From Cavia porcellus (Eukaryota; Chordata; Mammalia; Rodentia; Caviidae): a stretch of DNA of 64,000 nucleotides. Location of the stretch: NCBI RefSeq assembly GCF_034190915.1, contig NW_026947484.1:186552982-186616981 (forward strand), in the 5' to 3' direction. Below the pieces are notes generated by a model. The model ran no database searches. It was not told where the DNA came from and saw nothing but the letters and a program-made list of their open reading frames with translations. This document shows positions 36,613-45,938 of the stretch, piece by piece (position 1 is the first letter of the stretch; the number at the start of each line of letters is the position of its first letter). The position numbers were made by a program, and so were the translations under genes.

Positions 36613-37310
36613 ATTAAAACTAGTGGAGATTCTTCTCTGTTAAATCTAGAATGACAGAAAAATAAGAAGCCATTGGTACTTAGTGGAGGAAGATCCATCT
36701 CTTATTTATATACCACACATATGCAGGTAGTGTGCACCAATGCTATTCACTGCAAACAAAAAGAAATACACATGGAATATGATGGTGTGAGGAAACACTA
36801 TCCATGTCTCACAAAGAGAAAGCAGCCTACAAAAGAAAAAGTAACTTCAAGGCCTAATTCTTCATCAATGTCTAATGCATAACAGTTTACACTGTCATGT
36901 AATTTGCACATCACGTTGCCAGATCCACTACATTTATCACTATCAGTGGGCCACATCTGTAATTAAAACTAGTGGAGATTCTTCTCTGTTAAATCTAGAA
37001 TGACAGAAAAATAAGAAGCCATTGGTACTTAGTGGAGGAAGATCCATCTCTTATTTATATACCACACATATGCAGGTAGTGTGCACCAATGCTATTCACT
37101 GCAAACAAAAAGAAATACACATGGAATATGATGGTGTGAGGAAACACTATCCATGTCTCACAAAGAGAAAGCAGCCTACAAAAGAAAAAGTAACTTCAAG
37201 GCCTAATTCTTCATCAATGTCTAATGCATAACAGTTTACACTGTCATGTAATTTGCACATCACGTTGCCAGATCCACTACATTTATCACTATCAGTGGGC
37301 CACATCTGTA
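36613..37310 (+). repeat. Tandem duplication, two 349-bp copies
   Basis: 36613-36961 is repeated directly as 36962-37310, without differences that I could see. Both copies begin ATTAAAACTAGTGGAGATTC and end CCACATCTGTA. The identical 69-codon frames at 36673 and 37022, spaced 349 bases, are a by-product. The unit does not resemble a known transposon: it has no poly(A), no TG..CA ends and no inverted repeats. Confidence 0.9.
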
Positions 37311-40300
37311 CACAAGATTTAAATTTTCTTTCCAACATCTCTCATTCATTTCTCAGAGCACAGCTAGCTAAGAATAGCAGGCAGACATTCCTAGAGAATC
37401 TCTTAGTGATTCCTTCACACTGTCTTGAGAGGTACGTATGTCCCTTAATCCACAACTATATATATTTATGCAAAATATATTTGTATGTATAATATTCACT
37501 ATATAGAACTCTTTTCCATAATCCGTATACCATTTAGTTCACTCCTTGAGAGAAATACTTATTAATTCACCCCTCAGGAAAGGCATTTTGCACTAAAGTT
37601 AAGTCTGTATTTACCTACCGTTGCAAATAAATATTTAAAGCATAGGATCTGGAACAAAGAAAATCCTTAATCAGCATAAGCTATTATTATTATGGTTGTT
37701 TGATTGCATCCTTCTTAATGTGTGAAGTAAAAATTTGCACTTGGGAAGAGAATGCCCTTGCTTCCCCAAGCATGTCATAAAGGTCACCTTATTAACACCA
37801 GGTTACCTCCCAGTGCTACAGGCCTACAGCTTCCCATGGGACCAGGAAGCCAATTTAATTCTAACAAAATTTCCTTTGTGCGATTCATGGATTCCCAGAC
37901 TCTCCAAACAGAAAATATAAAGCCCTTTCACAAAAAGCTAAAATAAATCGTATGAGAATTCTATGTTATACAATAGTACAGCCAACTGGGGTTATAGAAA
38001 ACAGGATTGAAATTCCACTGTAAATATTTGCTAGAAATAATGTTGGGTAAACTTTATCTCTCTGAACCTCAGTCCCATCTTCTGTAGAATGAGGGCATTA
38101 TTATTTTTCCTGGTTGCCGTGAGAATAAAATAAAATAACAAATATTGATAAATACATATCTTCATGTATTTTTCTGGCATGTGGCAGATGCTCATCAAAT
38201 CGGTGTCTATGGAAGCCACCTTTCTTCCTATTTTGAGTTTCTTGAAATTGCAGAGCTAAAATAAAGATCTTGTCACAGATCCCAAAGACTTACTTGTCTA
38301 ACACTAGAAAAAGCCTGGGATTCAGGAACTTCTAGTTTTAAAACATGTTATGCCAAGGACTGAGTGATGCGAAGATATTACCTCTAAGTTACCAATAGAT
38401 ACTTATTCTGAAATCCAGGGTTGGATACGTGTTGTCTTTGTTCTTCCAAGTAGCTGCTTGTTTCTAGAAAACCATCAAAAGCCACTATAGTATGTGTCTT
38501 TTAAATATCCTCCCTCCAAAGTCTTTTGCAGATTATTCTACATGGTTTGATATCTTCAAAGAGTTAATTTATATTTTGGAAACAGACTAAAATCATTGCA
38601 AACACAAACAGAAAGTCAGATGATAAAACTAATGTCAAAATACATTAGTAAAGTCAAAATACATTCTCAAAAATGATAAAAGATTGCCTTTTAGGAAGAC
38701 AACTTTAAAAACTCATGACTAGGTACATTTGTAAGTTGTTTGTAAAAACCAACAAGACAGTCTCAACAGCTATTCAAAAAATAATTTTCCAGTTGTTAAA
38801 TGAACACATGCCATTGCCAAAATATTACAGTACTTTTAAAGTGTTTTCTGGGAATTTATTGTAAAACTCACACCCCATGATTATATCTAGTCAGGGATGG
38901 GCGTGAAGCAGAGGAACACCTGTGAGTGAAACAGATGTGAAAATGCGCTGAAGCAGGCCTGAATTGTAGTACAATCTGGTAATACCTATGAGGAAGACAG
39001 AGAGCCAGAAGTTGGCAGCATTTGGTTTGGTACTGTTCAAGCTGTCAGTGAGCACAAACTTTGGACAGGAGATTTCTGCTGTGAAGCACGCTGATTTACA
39101 GGATTCCCCTTAACCATGATAAAATATCTCTCAAGACTACTGCCTTCATTTGCTCTGATTACAGGATGGTCAGGTGACTTGATAGTACTGGAAGGTGACA
39201 AGCTGAGAGTTGACCCTGGGCTGTGTCGTGAAGATAATATCATGTTATAATGCTCCTTTGAGAACTCCAGTCATTCTTTAGGGAAAAGCTCCCTTTTTGT
39301 CTTCAACATATGTCTGTGACTGGAGATCTAAAATACAGAAAACATTCAGAAAAGCAAAATTATCTTAAAATCACAACCCAAAGACAATCACTGATTTCTT
39401 TAGTTGAAGTCAAATATTCAATTTTCTCTTTGCTTTTTTGTTTTATTAAACAACAAAGTGCAGATATTTTTTAAATTACATATACATCCATTCAAATTAT
39501 ATACAACTTCATCAACTGGACTTCTCAGTGTACTAAGTAAGTCTTTATTGCTGGCTATTTGGGCAATATTTAATTTTTTTGATTTTTTCATTAAATACAT
39601 TATAATAGAAAAAGTCTTACTCTCTGCATAATGGTGTTCACTTTGTTTGAGTGTTTGTGATTTGTCCTTAAACTTATTCATCTCCCTATTTTGATATCTA
39701 GTTGCCTGTTGAACTTTTCCATTCAAATATCAATGTGTCCCAAGCAGAGCAGTGCTTTCCACCTTCTGTCTCTGCCTGGGTTCTTCATGCTAGAGGAGAG
39801 ACTCATTTGAAGCACTGAACTAAGGAAACGCTGAACAGGGCAAGTAACAGCAACTTCTTGAAGCAGGTTGTTGATGCAAACAAGGTGGGAAAGAGTGGCG
39901 CTCATCTCCATCCTCTAAAATTGGAGCCTGTGAATATTTACCAGATAAACTTTAACACAACTCAGAGCACCGTGACAATTCGCTCTACTTCAAAACTTCC
40001 AGATAATTAGCTCCCTTTTAACTTTATCAATCCTCAGAAGAATCCTGGATCTAAAGCAGCCTCTAATCTCAGTCTCATCTTACTGAAATTCAGGAACATT
40101 AAGTGCATCAGCCTTATAGTAAATGGCAAAGTTGTATTTAAATCCAGATCTGGTCACTCTGTGTTTGCAGTATTTCCACTTCACCATGAGATTTGTTCCC
40201 CAGTTGTTATATTGAGATGAAAGGGAGAACAAACGAGGATACTGGAGTATTAGTAGTAGTAGTGATACTATTGTTGAAGGTGTTCAAAAAAGTAATGTTG

Positions 40301-41110
40301 GCAAGTCTCTATCTGTAATTCTAAACAAGCACAGTTTAAAAATCCCACATGGACTATCTTGTACAGGGATCCATCTGAGACCCTTGGTATGAGTGATAAC
40401 AGAAATGATTGAAGACTTGCAGTAGTTACAGAAGATTATATATGTTCTGGGAGCTCCCAAGGCCTAAGCATTCCACTTCCATAATTGAAAATACACTGAA
40501 GCAAATAGAAGTTTGTGATCCCATGTGTATTTTATCAGATGCTTTGGACATTAAAGGAATTCTTGAAAAACTTATAAATTGAAACGCTTGTCACGTAGTA
40601 CTAACAGAAATAAAATCAGACTTACACTTCAGAAAGAAAAGAATAAATTTCCCATAAAACAATTCATTATAGACTTTCAATTATAACTGGTTATGAGAGG
40701 GTAATGTAGTATAAAAGATAAGAAATAGAATTTCACTGCCACTTCTTTATACTGGAGCAAGAACTATCCAGAGACAATTAATTGTTCTGCATGGAATGCA
40801 AGAAAAAGCCAAAAGTAAGCAATGACAGCACAATGCATGTGCTAGAGAAACAGAGAAAAGGCTTTTTCTTTACTTCCTATTCTATACTAAGAAAATCCCA
40901 CTCTATAACCAACAACTCACTTTCACTAAAAAAACTTACAAAAATATAAAAAATTTGGTTTCATTTTCTGGTAAAAATTTCATGATGAAGGACTCTTCTA
41001 ACAACAAATCTTAGAGTCAATTTTAGTAAAAGGTTTAGTTACTTTAATTAAATGCTGTAAAGTTACTTTCATATAAGATGAAAACAATAGTTGTCCAAAT
41101 CCCATATTCC

Positions 41111-41146
<36 letters not shown>

Positions 41147-41497
41147 CCAATAAAATATACAAATAGGATTCACACACAGGAATCAGTAATAGGACATTGA
41201 AAACACAGTATTAAGTGGACCAGATTAATTGGACCTTTTGAAGGTTGACATGAGATGAATTTACTGAGAGGGAATTACAGATACAGGAAGCAAATGAGAG
41301 AAAGTCCTAGCTCAAGGGTAACAGCTTGGAAGCAACACCAAATTAAGTCACTGATAGAAATTCCTTTCTGCAACATTCCTTGGTTGAACAGCAATTTCTC
41401 CAACATTAAAGACCACTTCAGAGATGTATTTTGAGTAAAAATGTATGAAACGAATAAAGAAATTAGTTTTGTGTGTGTTGAGTATCTTGAATTCCTA
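37311..41497. other. Host DNA upstream of the provirus, no gene recognised
   Basis: AT-rich DNA lacking recognisable elements apart from a (CA)n tract at 41117-41146. The short frames are unremarkable. 39418-39726 has a minus-strand 102-codon frame rich in Lys, Asn and Ile without motifs. Confidence 0.4.
41117..41146. repeat. (CA)n microsatellite
   Basis: About 15 uninterrupted CA units. Confidence 0.95.
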
Positions 41498-41503
41498 TGT
41501 GTG
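41498..41503. repeat. Target-site duplication, left copy
   Basis: TGTGTG directly before the TG of the 3' LTR; identical to 48105-48110. Because it is a simple TG run, its exact limits depend on the LTR start, which the second LTR (preceded by AAA) fixes as TGTCGATG. Confidence 0.85.
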
Positions 41504-41926
41504 TGTCGATGTCTGCTCCCGGCCGGCAGGAAGGACACACGACAAAGTCTGGCAGTGGACAACCTTTTCTTTTATTTTTCTTCTCCGTACAGCCTGCCCT
41601 GGGATCGCTCCCAGCCGAAGCCTCCTTTGGTCCGCTCCCCGCGGCTCCTTCTGGGCTTCTACTTCCGGGCTTCTTCTTCCCCCCCAGGGGTGGCACCAGT
41701 ATATATACGGATACAGTGTCCAATCATGTTAAAGTAAGCAAGGCAAGCTGATTGGCTAACATCATCAGTTGCCAGGCAGACTATATTGTTGAGCGGGTTG
41801 CTTACGCGGTAAGCAGGAAACTAACGTGCTCGATGGGAGGGGTAATCTACCTCAGGCTTTACTCTTTACTACAGGCCTCACGTCCGCCAAGTAAGGCGAC
41901 CGGGCTCAGGGCTGCGGCTCCCAACA
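41504..41926 (-). repeat. 3' LTR of the provirus
   Basis: 423 bases with TG..CA ends (plus strand TGTCGATG ... CTCCCAACA). It has the same length as the 5' LTR and differs at three positions by my reading (one near 41514, two near 41901 and 41908). On the minus strand it has U3 with CCAAT-type and TATATATA motifs and an AATAAA signal, which here would direct cleavage and polyadenylation of the viral RNA. Confidence 0.95.
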
Positions 41927-41940
41927 TCTCCCCCTTTTTT
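41927..41940 (-). promoter_or_regulatory. Polypurine tract
   Basis: The minus strand reads AAAAAAGGGGGAGA immediately before the TGTTGGG start of the 3' LTR. This is the plus-strand DNA primer site of reverse transcription and it sets the U3 end. Confidence 0.9.
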
Positions 41941-42420
41941 ATTTTTTATGAATGTGCGCATCGTAGCCCTTCCTGGACTGGGTGCAGAGGCTTATGCCCT
42001 ATGTGTAGGCCCACCGTAGGTCCTTGGCTTAGACCCTGGTCGGCCGTCCCATGGTCTGCCAAGGCCCTGAGGCCCTCGTCCTTTTTCTAGGGCCAGGCAC
42101 AAACTGGACGGAACCTGGATGCACACAAGCTTGCACTCATTTTCTCTCCGTAAAGAAATCCCCTCGGAGAGAAATTTAGACCTGGGCAGCATCTAACAGT
42201 CCAGCGGCTTACGTGCAGAATGGGGTAGGGCCTGGCTTAGGTTGAGTCGCACCGGGGAAGTACGCTCTTACCCGTCATTGACTCTCCTACCCAGCTATGT
42301 CATAATTTTTTAGAGGAGGAGTGTGGGAAGCTCACCACCCCTAGACTCGGTCGTAGGCTAGGCGAGCGAGCCATGCATATGCCTGAGGATCTTCTTGTCC
42401 ATTTCGGGCTACCGCTATTT
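41941..42420 (-). other. Post-pol tail of the provirus, no env
   Basis: About 480 bases between the pol stop and the polypurine tract. The longest minus-strand frame is 66 codons (42192-41992), basic and without a signal peptide, cleavage site or membrane segment. I see no remnant of surface or transmembrane envelope domains. Either env was deleted or the lineage never carried one. The sequence might hold an RNA-export or packaging element, but I see no diagnostic structure. Confidence 0.7.
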
Positions 42421-45045
42421 CTATTCATCTTGTTGGTTGGTCTGTGATGGATCTCCGGTAGGGCAGGTCTGATCTTCAGTCGAGGGCTTTGTCGCCCGTG
42501 TCAGTCTCTCCGGTACCCACAGTGGTTCTCGTCCCGATTCCTGTGGGAAAACACAAACCGCGCCTCGGTTCCAGCTGACCACTGGATCCGGGCCCATCCA
42601 TTGTCCTGTCAGGACATCTTTCCACTTCACCCACCCTTTATGGTTGGGGGAAGGGTTGCAGTGCTCCACGGCTGGGGAGCAATTATCATTATTTAAATTT
42701 AAAAAATTGTGTGTGAATAGTGCCATGGATAATCGTGCCTTTGGGGCCAGGCCTTGGCCTACTCCCCCTTTTTGTTTTTGTAAAATTTCTTTGAGGCTTC
42801 TATGAGCCCTCTCAATGATTCCTTGACCTTGGGGATTGTATGGGATACCATGTTTTAATTGAACCTCCATCATTTTGCAGAACTCATTGAAGGCTTTGCC
42901 TATATAGGCTGGTCCATTATCAGTTTTTAATATTTTTGGTTTGCCCCATGCGGCCCAAGCCGCCAGGCAATGATTGATCACATTAGACACTTTTTCACCT
43001 GTTTCTGCTGTTGCGAATATGACGTGAGAACAGGTGTCTGTGGAAACATGAACATATTTAAGAGTCCCAAACTCCTGTATATGTGTGATGTCCATCTGCC
43101 AAACATCACCAGGGATCAAACCTCGAGGGTTTACTCCCATCGGTATGGCAGGTTTGTATGTGGCACAGGAGTCACATAGTCGCACGATATCTCGTGCATC
43201 TGCTCTGGAAACATGGAAATGGTTTGCTAGTGTCCTGGCATTGACATGAAACTTATCATGGAAGGCACGGGCTCGCTCGATTGGTGTTAGTAAGGTAAAA
43301 ATCCATAACGGGCGAGTGGCAGTATCAGCAGCCGCATTCCCCTGTGCCATAGGCCCTGGCAGGGATGTATGTGCTCTTATGTGGGTGGTGAAGACCTTAT
43401 GGTGTCTGTTCTGAAGCAATGTCTGGATAGACAGGAACAGCCCAGCCACTGTGGAAGTGGATCTAATTAAACCGGCAGTCTCAAGCACTTGCATAGCATT
43501 GACCACATACCTAGAATCGGAGACAATATTAATGGCTTCTGAGAACCGTTCAAGAATCATTTTAACGATCTGCAGTTCCACCACCTGAGGCTGATCAGGT
43601 TCAAATTGTATGGTAACCGGGGGCTTGCCTAGGATCACATAGGCGCCTATCCCCGTCTTGGAGCCATCTGTGTATATTGTAGTTGCTGGGACTAATGGCT
43701 CAGAGGCAGTAACCTTTGGAAAAATTATAGGGTGCTGAGTGACAAATGACAAGATAGGGTCTTTAGGGTATTGATTGTTTATATCCCCATGGAAAACACA
43801 TCTCAGAATGGCCCATGTATCTATGCAGGCAGCCAGGGTCTTGATCTGGCTGGCGGTATAGGGTACTCGGATGGCTTGTGGTCCTGAGCCAAAATGTTGG
43901 ACAGCTCTATCATGCGCTTCAAGGGCCAATGAAGCGACTGCCTCCGGGTAATGCTCTATGACTTTTGCAGGTGAGACCTTAGGGTGTATCCACAGTAATG
44001 GTCCTTTCTGCCAAATCACCGCTGTGGGCTGTAGACTAGTCTGTAGCAAACAGACATCAAAGGGTCGCCCTGGTTCAATTCTGTGTAAGGTAGCCCCACC
44101 TAAGGCTTTTTCCACTCTCTGTAAGGCAGCTCTTGCCTCAGGAGTGAGCCTCCTGTGGGAGGCTATATCTGGGTCTCCCTTCAGAAGGTCGAACAGGGGT
44201 TTGAGATCTGAATTTGGTATATGTAAATATGGCCTAATCCAATTAATGTCTCCCAATAGCTTTTGCATGTCATTTAGGGTCCTAACGCCATCTGTCCTAA
44301 TGGTGACCTTCTGTGGAGAGACTAGCATAGGGGAGATTTTTGCGCCTAAGTAGGTCACCATTTCTCCTCCCTGAATCTTGTCGGGGGCAACATGCAGATT
44401 AGCTTGTCTCAGGGCCTCGACCAACTGGCCGAGCATATTATTTAGCATGTCTGGGTCCCTGCCGCTGAGCAAAAGGTCGTCCATGTAATGCACACATCTT
44501 ATCTTGGGAAAGGATTTCCGTAGGGGGGCCAGTAGGGAATCAAGGTAAATCTGACACATAGTGGGACTGTTGGCCATACCTTGGGGCAGCGTTATCCACT
44601 CGTATCTGAGATCAGGGCTTTCTTGGTTAATGGTGGGTAAAGTAAAGGCGAACCTATGAGTGTCCTCTGGATGCAGGGGGATTGAGAAGAAACAGTCTCT
44701 AAGATCTATAACATAAACTGGCCAGGACTGAGGGATGGCTGAGAGAGCTGGCAGCCCCCTCTGGACCGCCCCCAGGGACTGCATCTGCGCGTTGACCGCC
44801 CTTAGATCATGGAGCAGCCTCCACTTGCCAGACTTTTTCTTAATTATAAAAATGGGGGTGTTCCATGGGGAGGTTGACGGCTTAATGTGTCCTAATCTAA
44901 GTTGTGTACTGACTATTTCTGACAAGGCTAATAGCTTCTCCTTAGGCAGGGGCCACTGAGGTACCCAGACCGGATCATTTGACCTCCAGGTGATTTTGAT
45001 CGAAGTGGGTAGGAGAGCTTCTTCAGCGGCCCCTAAGAAAAACCC
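42421..45045 (-). CDS. pol: pol: reverse transcriptase, RNase H, integrase
   Basis: Made as part of a Gag-Pro-Pol fusion after a second -1 shift at 45039-45045; the frame is open from there to the stop at 42421. Counting from 44925, the RT catalytic motif YMDD is at residues 147-150. RNase H active-site residues are plausible at D420, E450, D470 and D534. The integrase zinc-binding HHCC is at H556, H560, C584 and C587, and its catalytic triad D612, D669, E705 has exact D,D(35)E spacing. A C-terminal domain with GQWMGPDPVV and LWVPERLTR follows. These enzymes copy the RNA genome into DNA and insert it. No stop, frameshift or missing catalytic residue was seen. The frame's apparent TTG start is not used; entry is by frameshifting. 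Confidence 0.95.
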   Translation of the reverse strand, partial: GFFLGAAEEALLPTSIKITWRSNDPVWVPQWPLPKEKLLALSEIVSTQLRLGHIKPSTSPWNTPIFIIKKKSGKWRLLHDLRAVNAQMQSLGAVQRGLPALSAIPQSWPVYVIDLRDCFFSIPLHPEDTHRFAFTLPTINQESPDLRYEWITLPQGMANSPTMCQIYLDSLLAPLRKSFPKIRCVHYMDDLLLSGRDPDMLNNMLGQLVEALRQANLHVAPDKIQGGEMVTYLGAKISPMLVSPQKVTIRTDGVRTLNDMQKLLGDINWIRPYLHIPNSDLKPLFDLLKGDPDIASHRRLTPEARAALQRVEKALGGATLHRIEPGRPFDVCLLQTSLQPTAVIWQKGPLLWIHPKVSPAKVIEHYPEAVASLALEAHDRAVQHFGSGPQAIRVPYTASQIKTLAACIDTWAILRCVFHGDINNQYPKDPILSFVTQHPIIFPKVTASEPLVPATTIYTDGSKTGIGAYVILGKPPVTIQFEPDQPQVVELQIVKMILERFSEAINIVSDSRYVVNAMQVLETAGLIRSTSTVAGLFLSIQTLLQNRHHKVFTTHIRAHTSLPGPMAQGNAAADTATRPLWIFTLLTPIERARAFHDKFHVNARTLANHFHVSRADARDIVRLCDSCATYKPAIPMGVNPRGLIPGDVWQMDITHIQEFGTLKYVHVSTDTCSHVIFATAETGEKVSNVINHCLAAWAAWGKPKILKTDNGPAYIGKAFNEFCKMMEVQLKHGIPYNPQGQGIIERAHRSLKEILQKQKGGVGQGLAPKARLSMALFTHNFLNLNNDNCSPAVEHCNPSPNHKGWVKWKDVLTGQWMGPDPVVSWNRGAVCVFPQESGREPLWVPERLTRATKPSTEDQTCPTGDPSQTNQQDE

Positions 45046-45938
45046 AGCCCTTGCCTACCTTTTTTGTTCTCTACTGGTATTGGGGATGTCCGACCCTGTA
45101 GGGCATTGCCCAAGCCTTTGCCGGGGGTATATCCCTGGTTCCTGAGTATATCCTTAGCCTGGGGGGAGCAGTTTGACGTAAGCGTGACATCCATCTGAGT
45201 GAGGATGTCCCTTCCCCATAGAGACACTGGCAACTGTAACACAAATGGTTGGAAATGGCCCTGATGACCCTCCTCATCGCACCAGAGCAGGGTTGAAGCA
45301 CTAACCTGAGGAGCTGACACCATCCCCAGGCCCTGCAGCGTGTTATCTGCAGTGTTGGTGGGCCAGTTGGAGGGCCAATCCTTTCTAGAGATAATGGAAC
45401 GGTCAGCTCCTGTGTCTAGGAGCCCTGTTATACTCTTGCCGTTGACCTTAAGTGAGAGCATGGGCCTTTTATCAAGTATTATATGGAGTCCCTCGAAGAC
45501 TTCCCCTGAGGAACCGAAACCTTGACTTTTTCTAATTTTCTGCTTTGAGGGGAATCTCTTGTGGAGACTGGGGAGCAGCAAGAGCTGCGCTATCTTGTCT
45601 CCTTTATTGATTACCATAGTACCCACAAGAGATTGAACCATAATTTTAATGTGTCCTGTGTAGTCTGAGTCTATGACCCCCGGGACTACTATGAGACCCC
45701 GAAGGGCCGTGGAGGATCTCCCGATCACCAGACCCACGGAATTTTCGGGTAACGGTCCCTTAAAGGTGGTTTCAACCACTTGAACACCCATATCAGGCAC
45801 TAATATAAGTCTGGAGGCGACACTGAGGTCCACACCTGCTGACCCAGGGGTGGCCCTTGTTGAAGGCTGCCATCCTGAGCTGTCCTGTCTCTGGGGCGGG
45901 GGCCCGCCTGTGAAGGGGGCCCCCTCTGGCCGTTTTTT
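45033..45938 (-). CDS. pro: pro: dUTPase, aspartic protease and G-patch
   Basis: Reached from gag by a -1 shift at 45932-45938 and open to the TAG at 45033. Domains follow the betaretroviral order. The dUTPase comes first, with motif 1 AGVDLS just before 45833, then GRSS (residues 39-41 counted from 45833), GVIDSDYTG (52-60), KGDKIAQL (78-84) and GFGSSG (105-110). It lowers dUTP during DNA synthesis. A retropepsin follows, with LLDTGAD (139-144), which matures Gag and Pol as a dimer. A G-patch at about 229-265 (GYTPGKGLGNAL) closes the protein; it is known in betaretroviruses to aid reverse transcription. All motifs appear intact. The stop lies just after the pro-pol slippery site. Confidence 0.93.
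   Translation of the reverse strand, partial: KKRPEGAPFTGGPPPQRQDSSGWQPSTRATPGSAGVDLSVASRLILVPDMGVQVVETTFKGPLPENSVGLVIGRSSTALRGLIVVPGVIDSDYTGHIKIMVQSLVGTMVINKGDKIAQLLLLPSLHKRFPSKQKIRKSQGFGSSGEVFEGLHIILDKRPMLSLKVNGKSITGLLDTGADRSIISRKDWPSNWPTNTADNTLQGLGMVSAPQVSASTLLWCDEEGHQGHFQPFVLQLPVSLWGRDILTQMDVTLTSNCSPQAKDILRNQGYTPGKGLGNALQGRTSPIPVENKKGRQGLGFS
45039..45045 (-). promoter_or_regulatory. Pro-pol -1 frameshift site GGGUUUU
   Basis: In the pro frame the codons read CTG GGT TTT TCT TAG, so the heptamer G_GGU_UUU fits X_XXY_YYZ with the stop two codons downstream. The pol frame is open straight through this point. A downstream pseudoknot would be expected but was not modelled. Confidence 0.8.

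Noticed and set aside
36673..37231. Two identical 69-codon frames as a gene pair
   Set aside because: A by-product of the 349-bp tandem duplication; no coding signature.
41441..42090. Open frames on the plus strand across the LTR (and their copies at 47566-48157)
   Set aside because: They repeat identically in both LTRs and run against the retroviral sense; the GC-rich composition gives few chance stops.
41941..42420. Possible env remnant after pol
   Set aside because: There is no signal peptide, furin-type site, fusion peptide or membrane span in any minus-strand frame.
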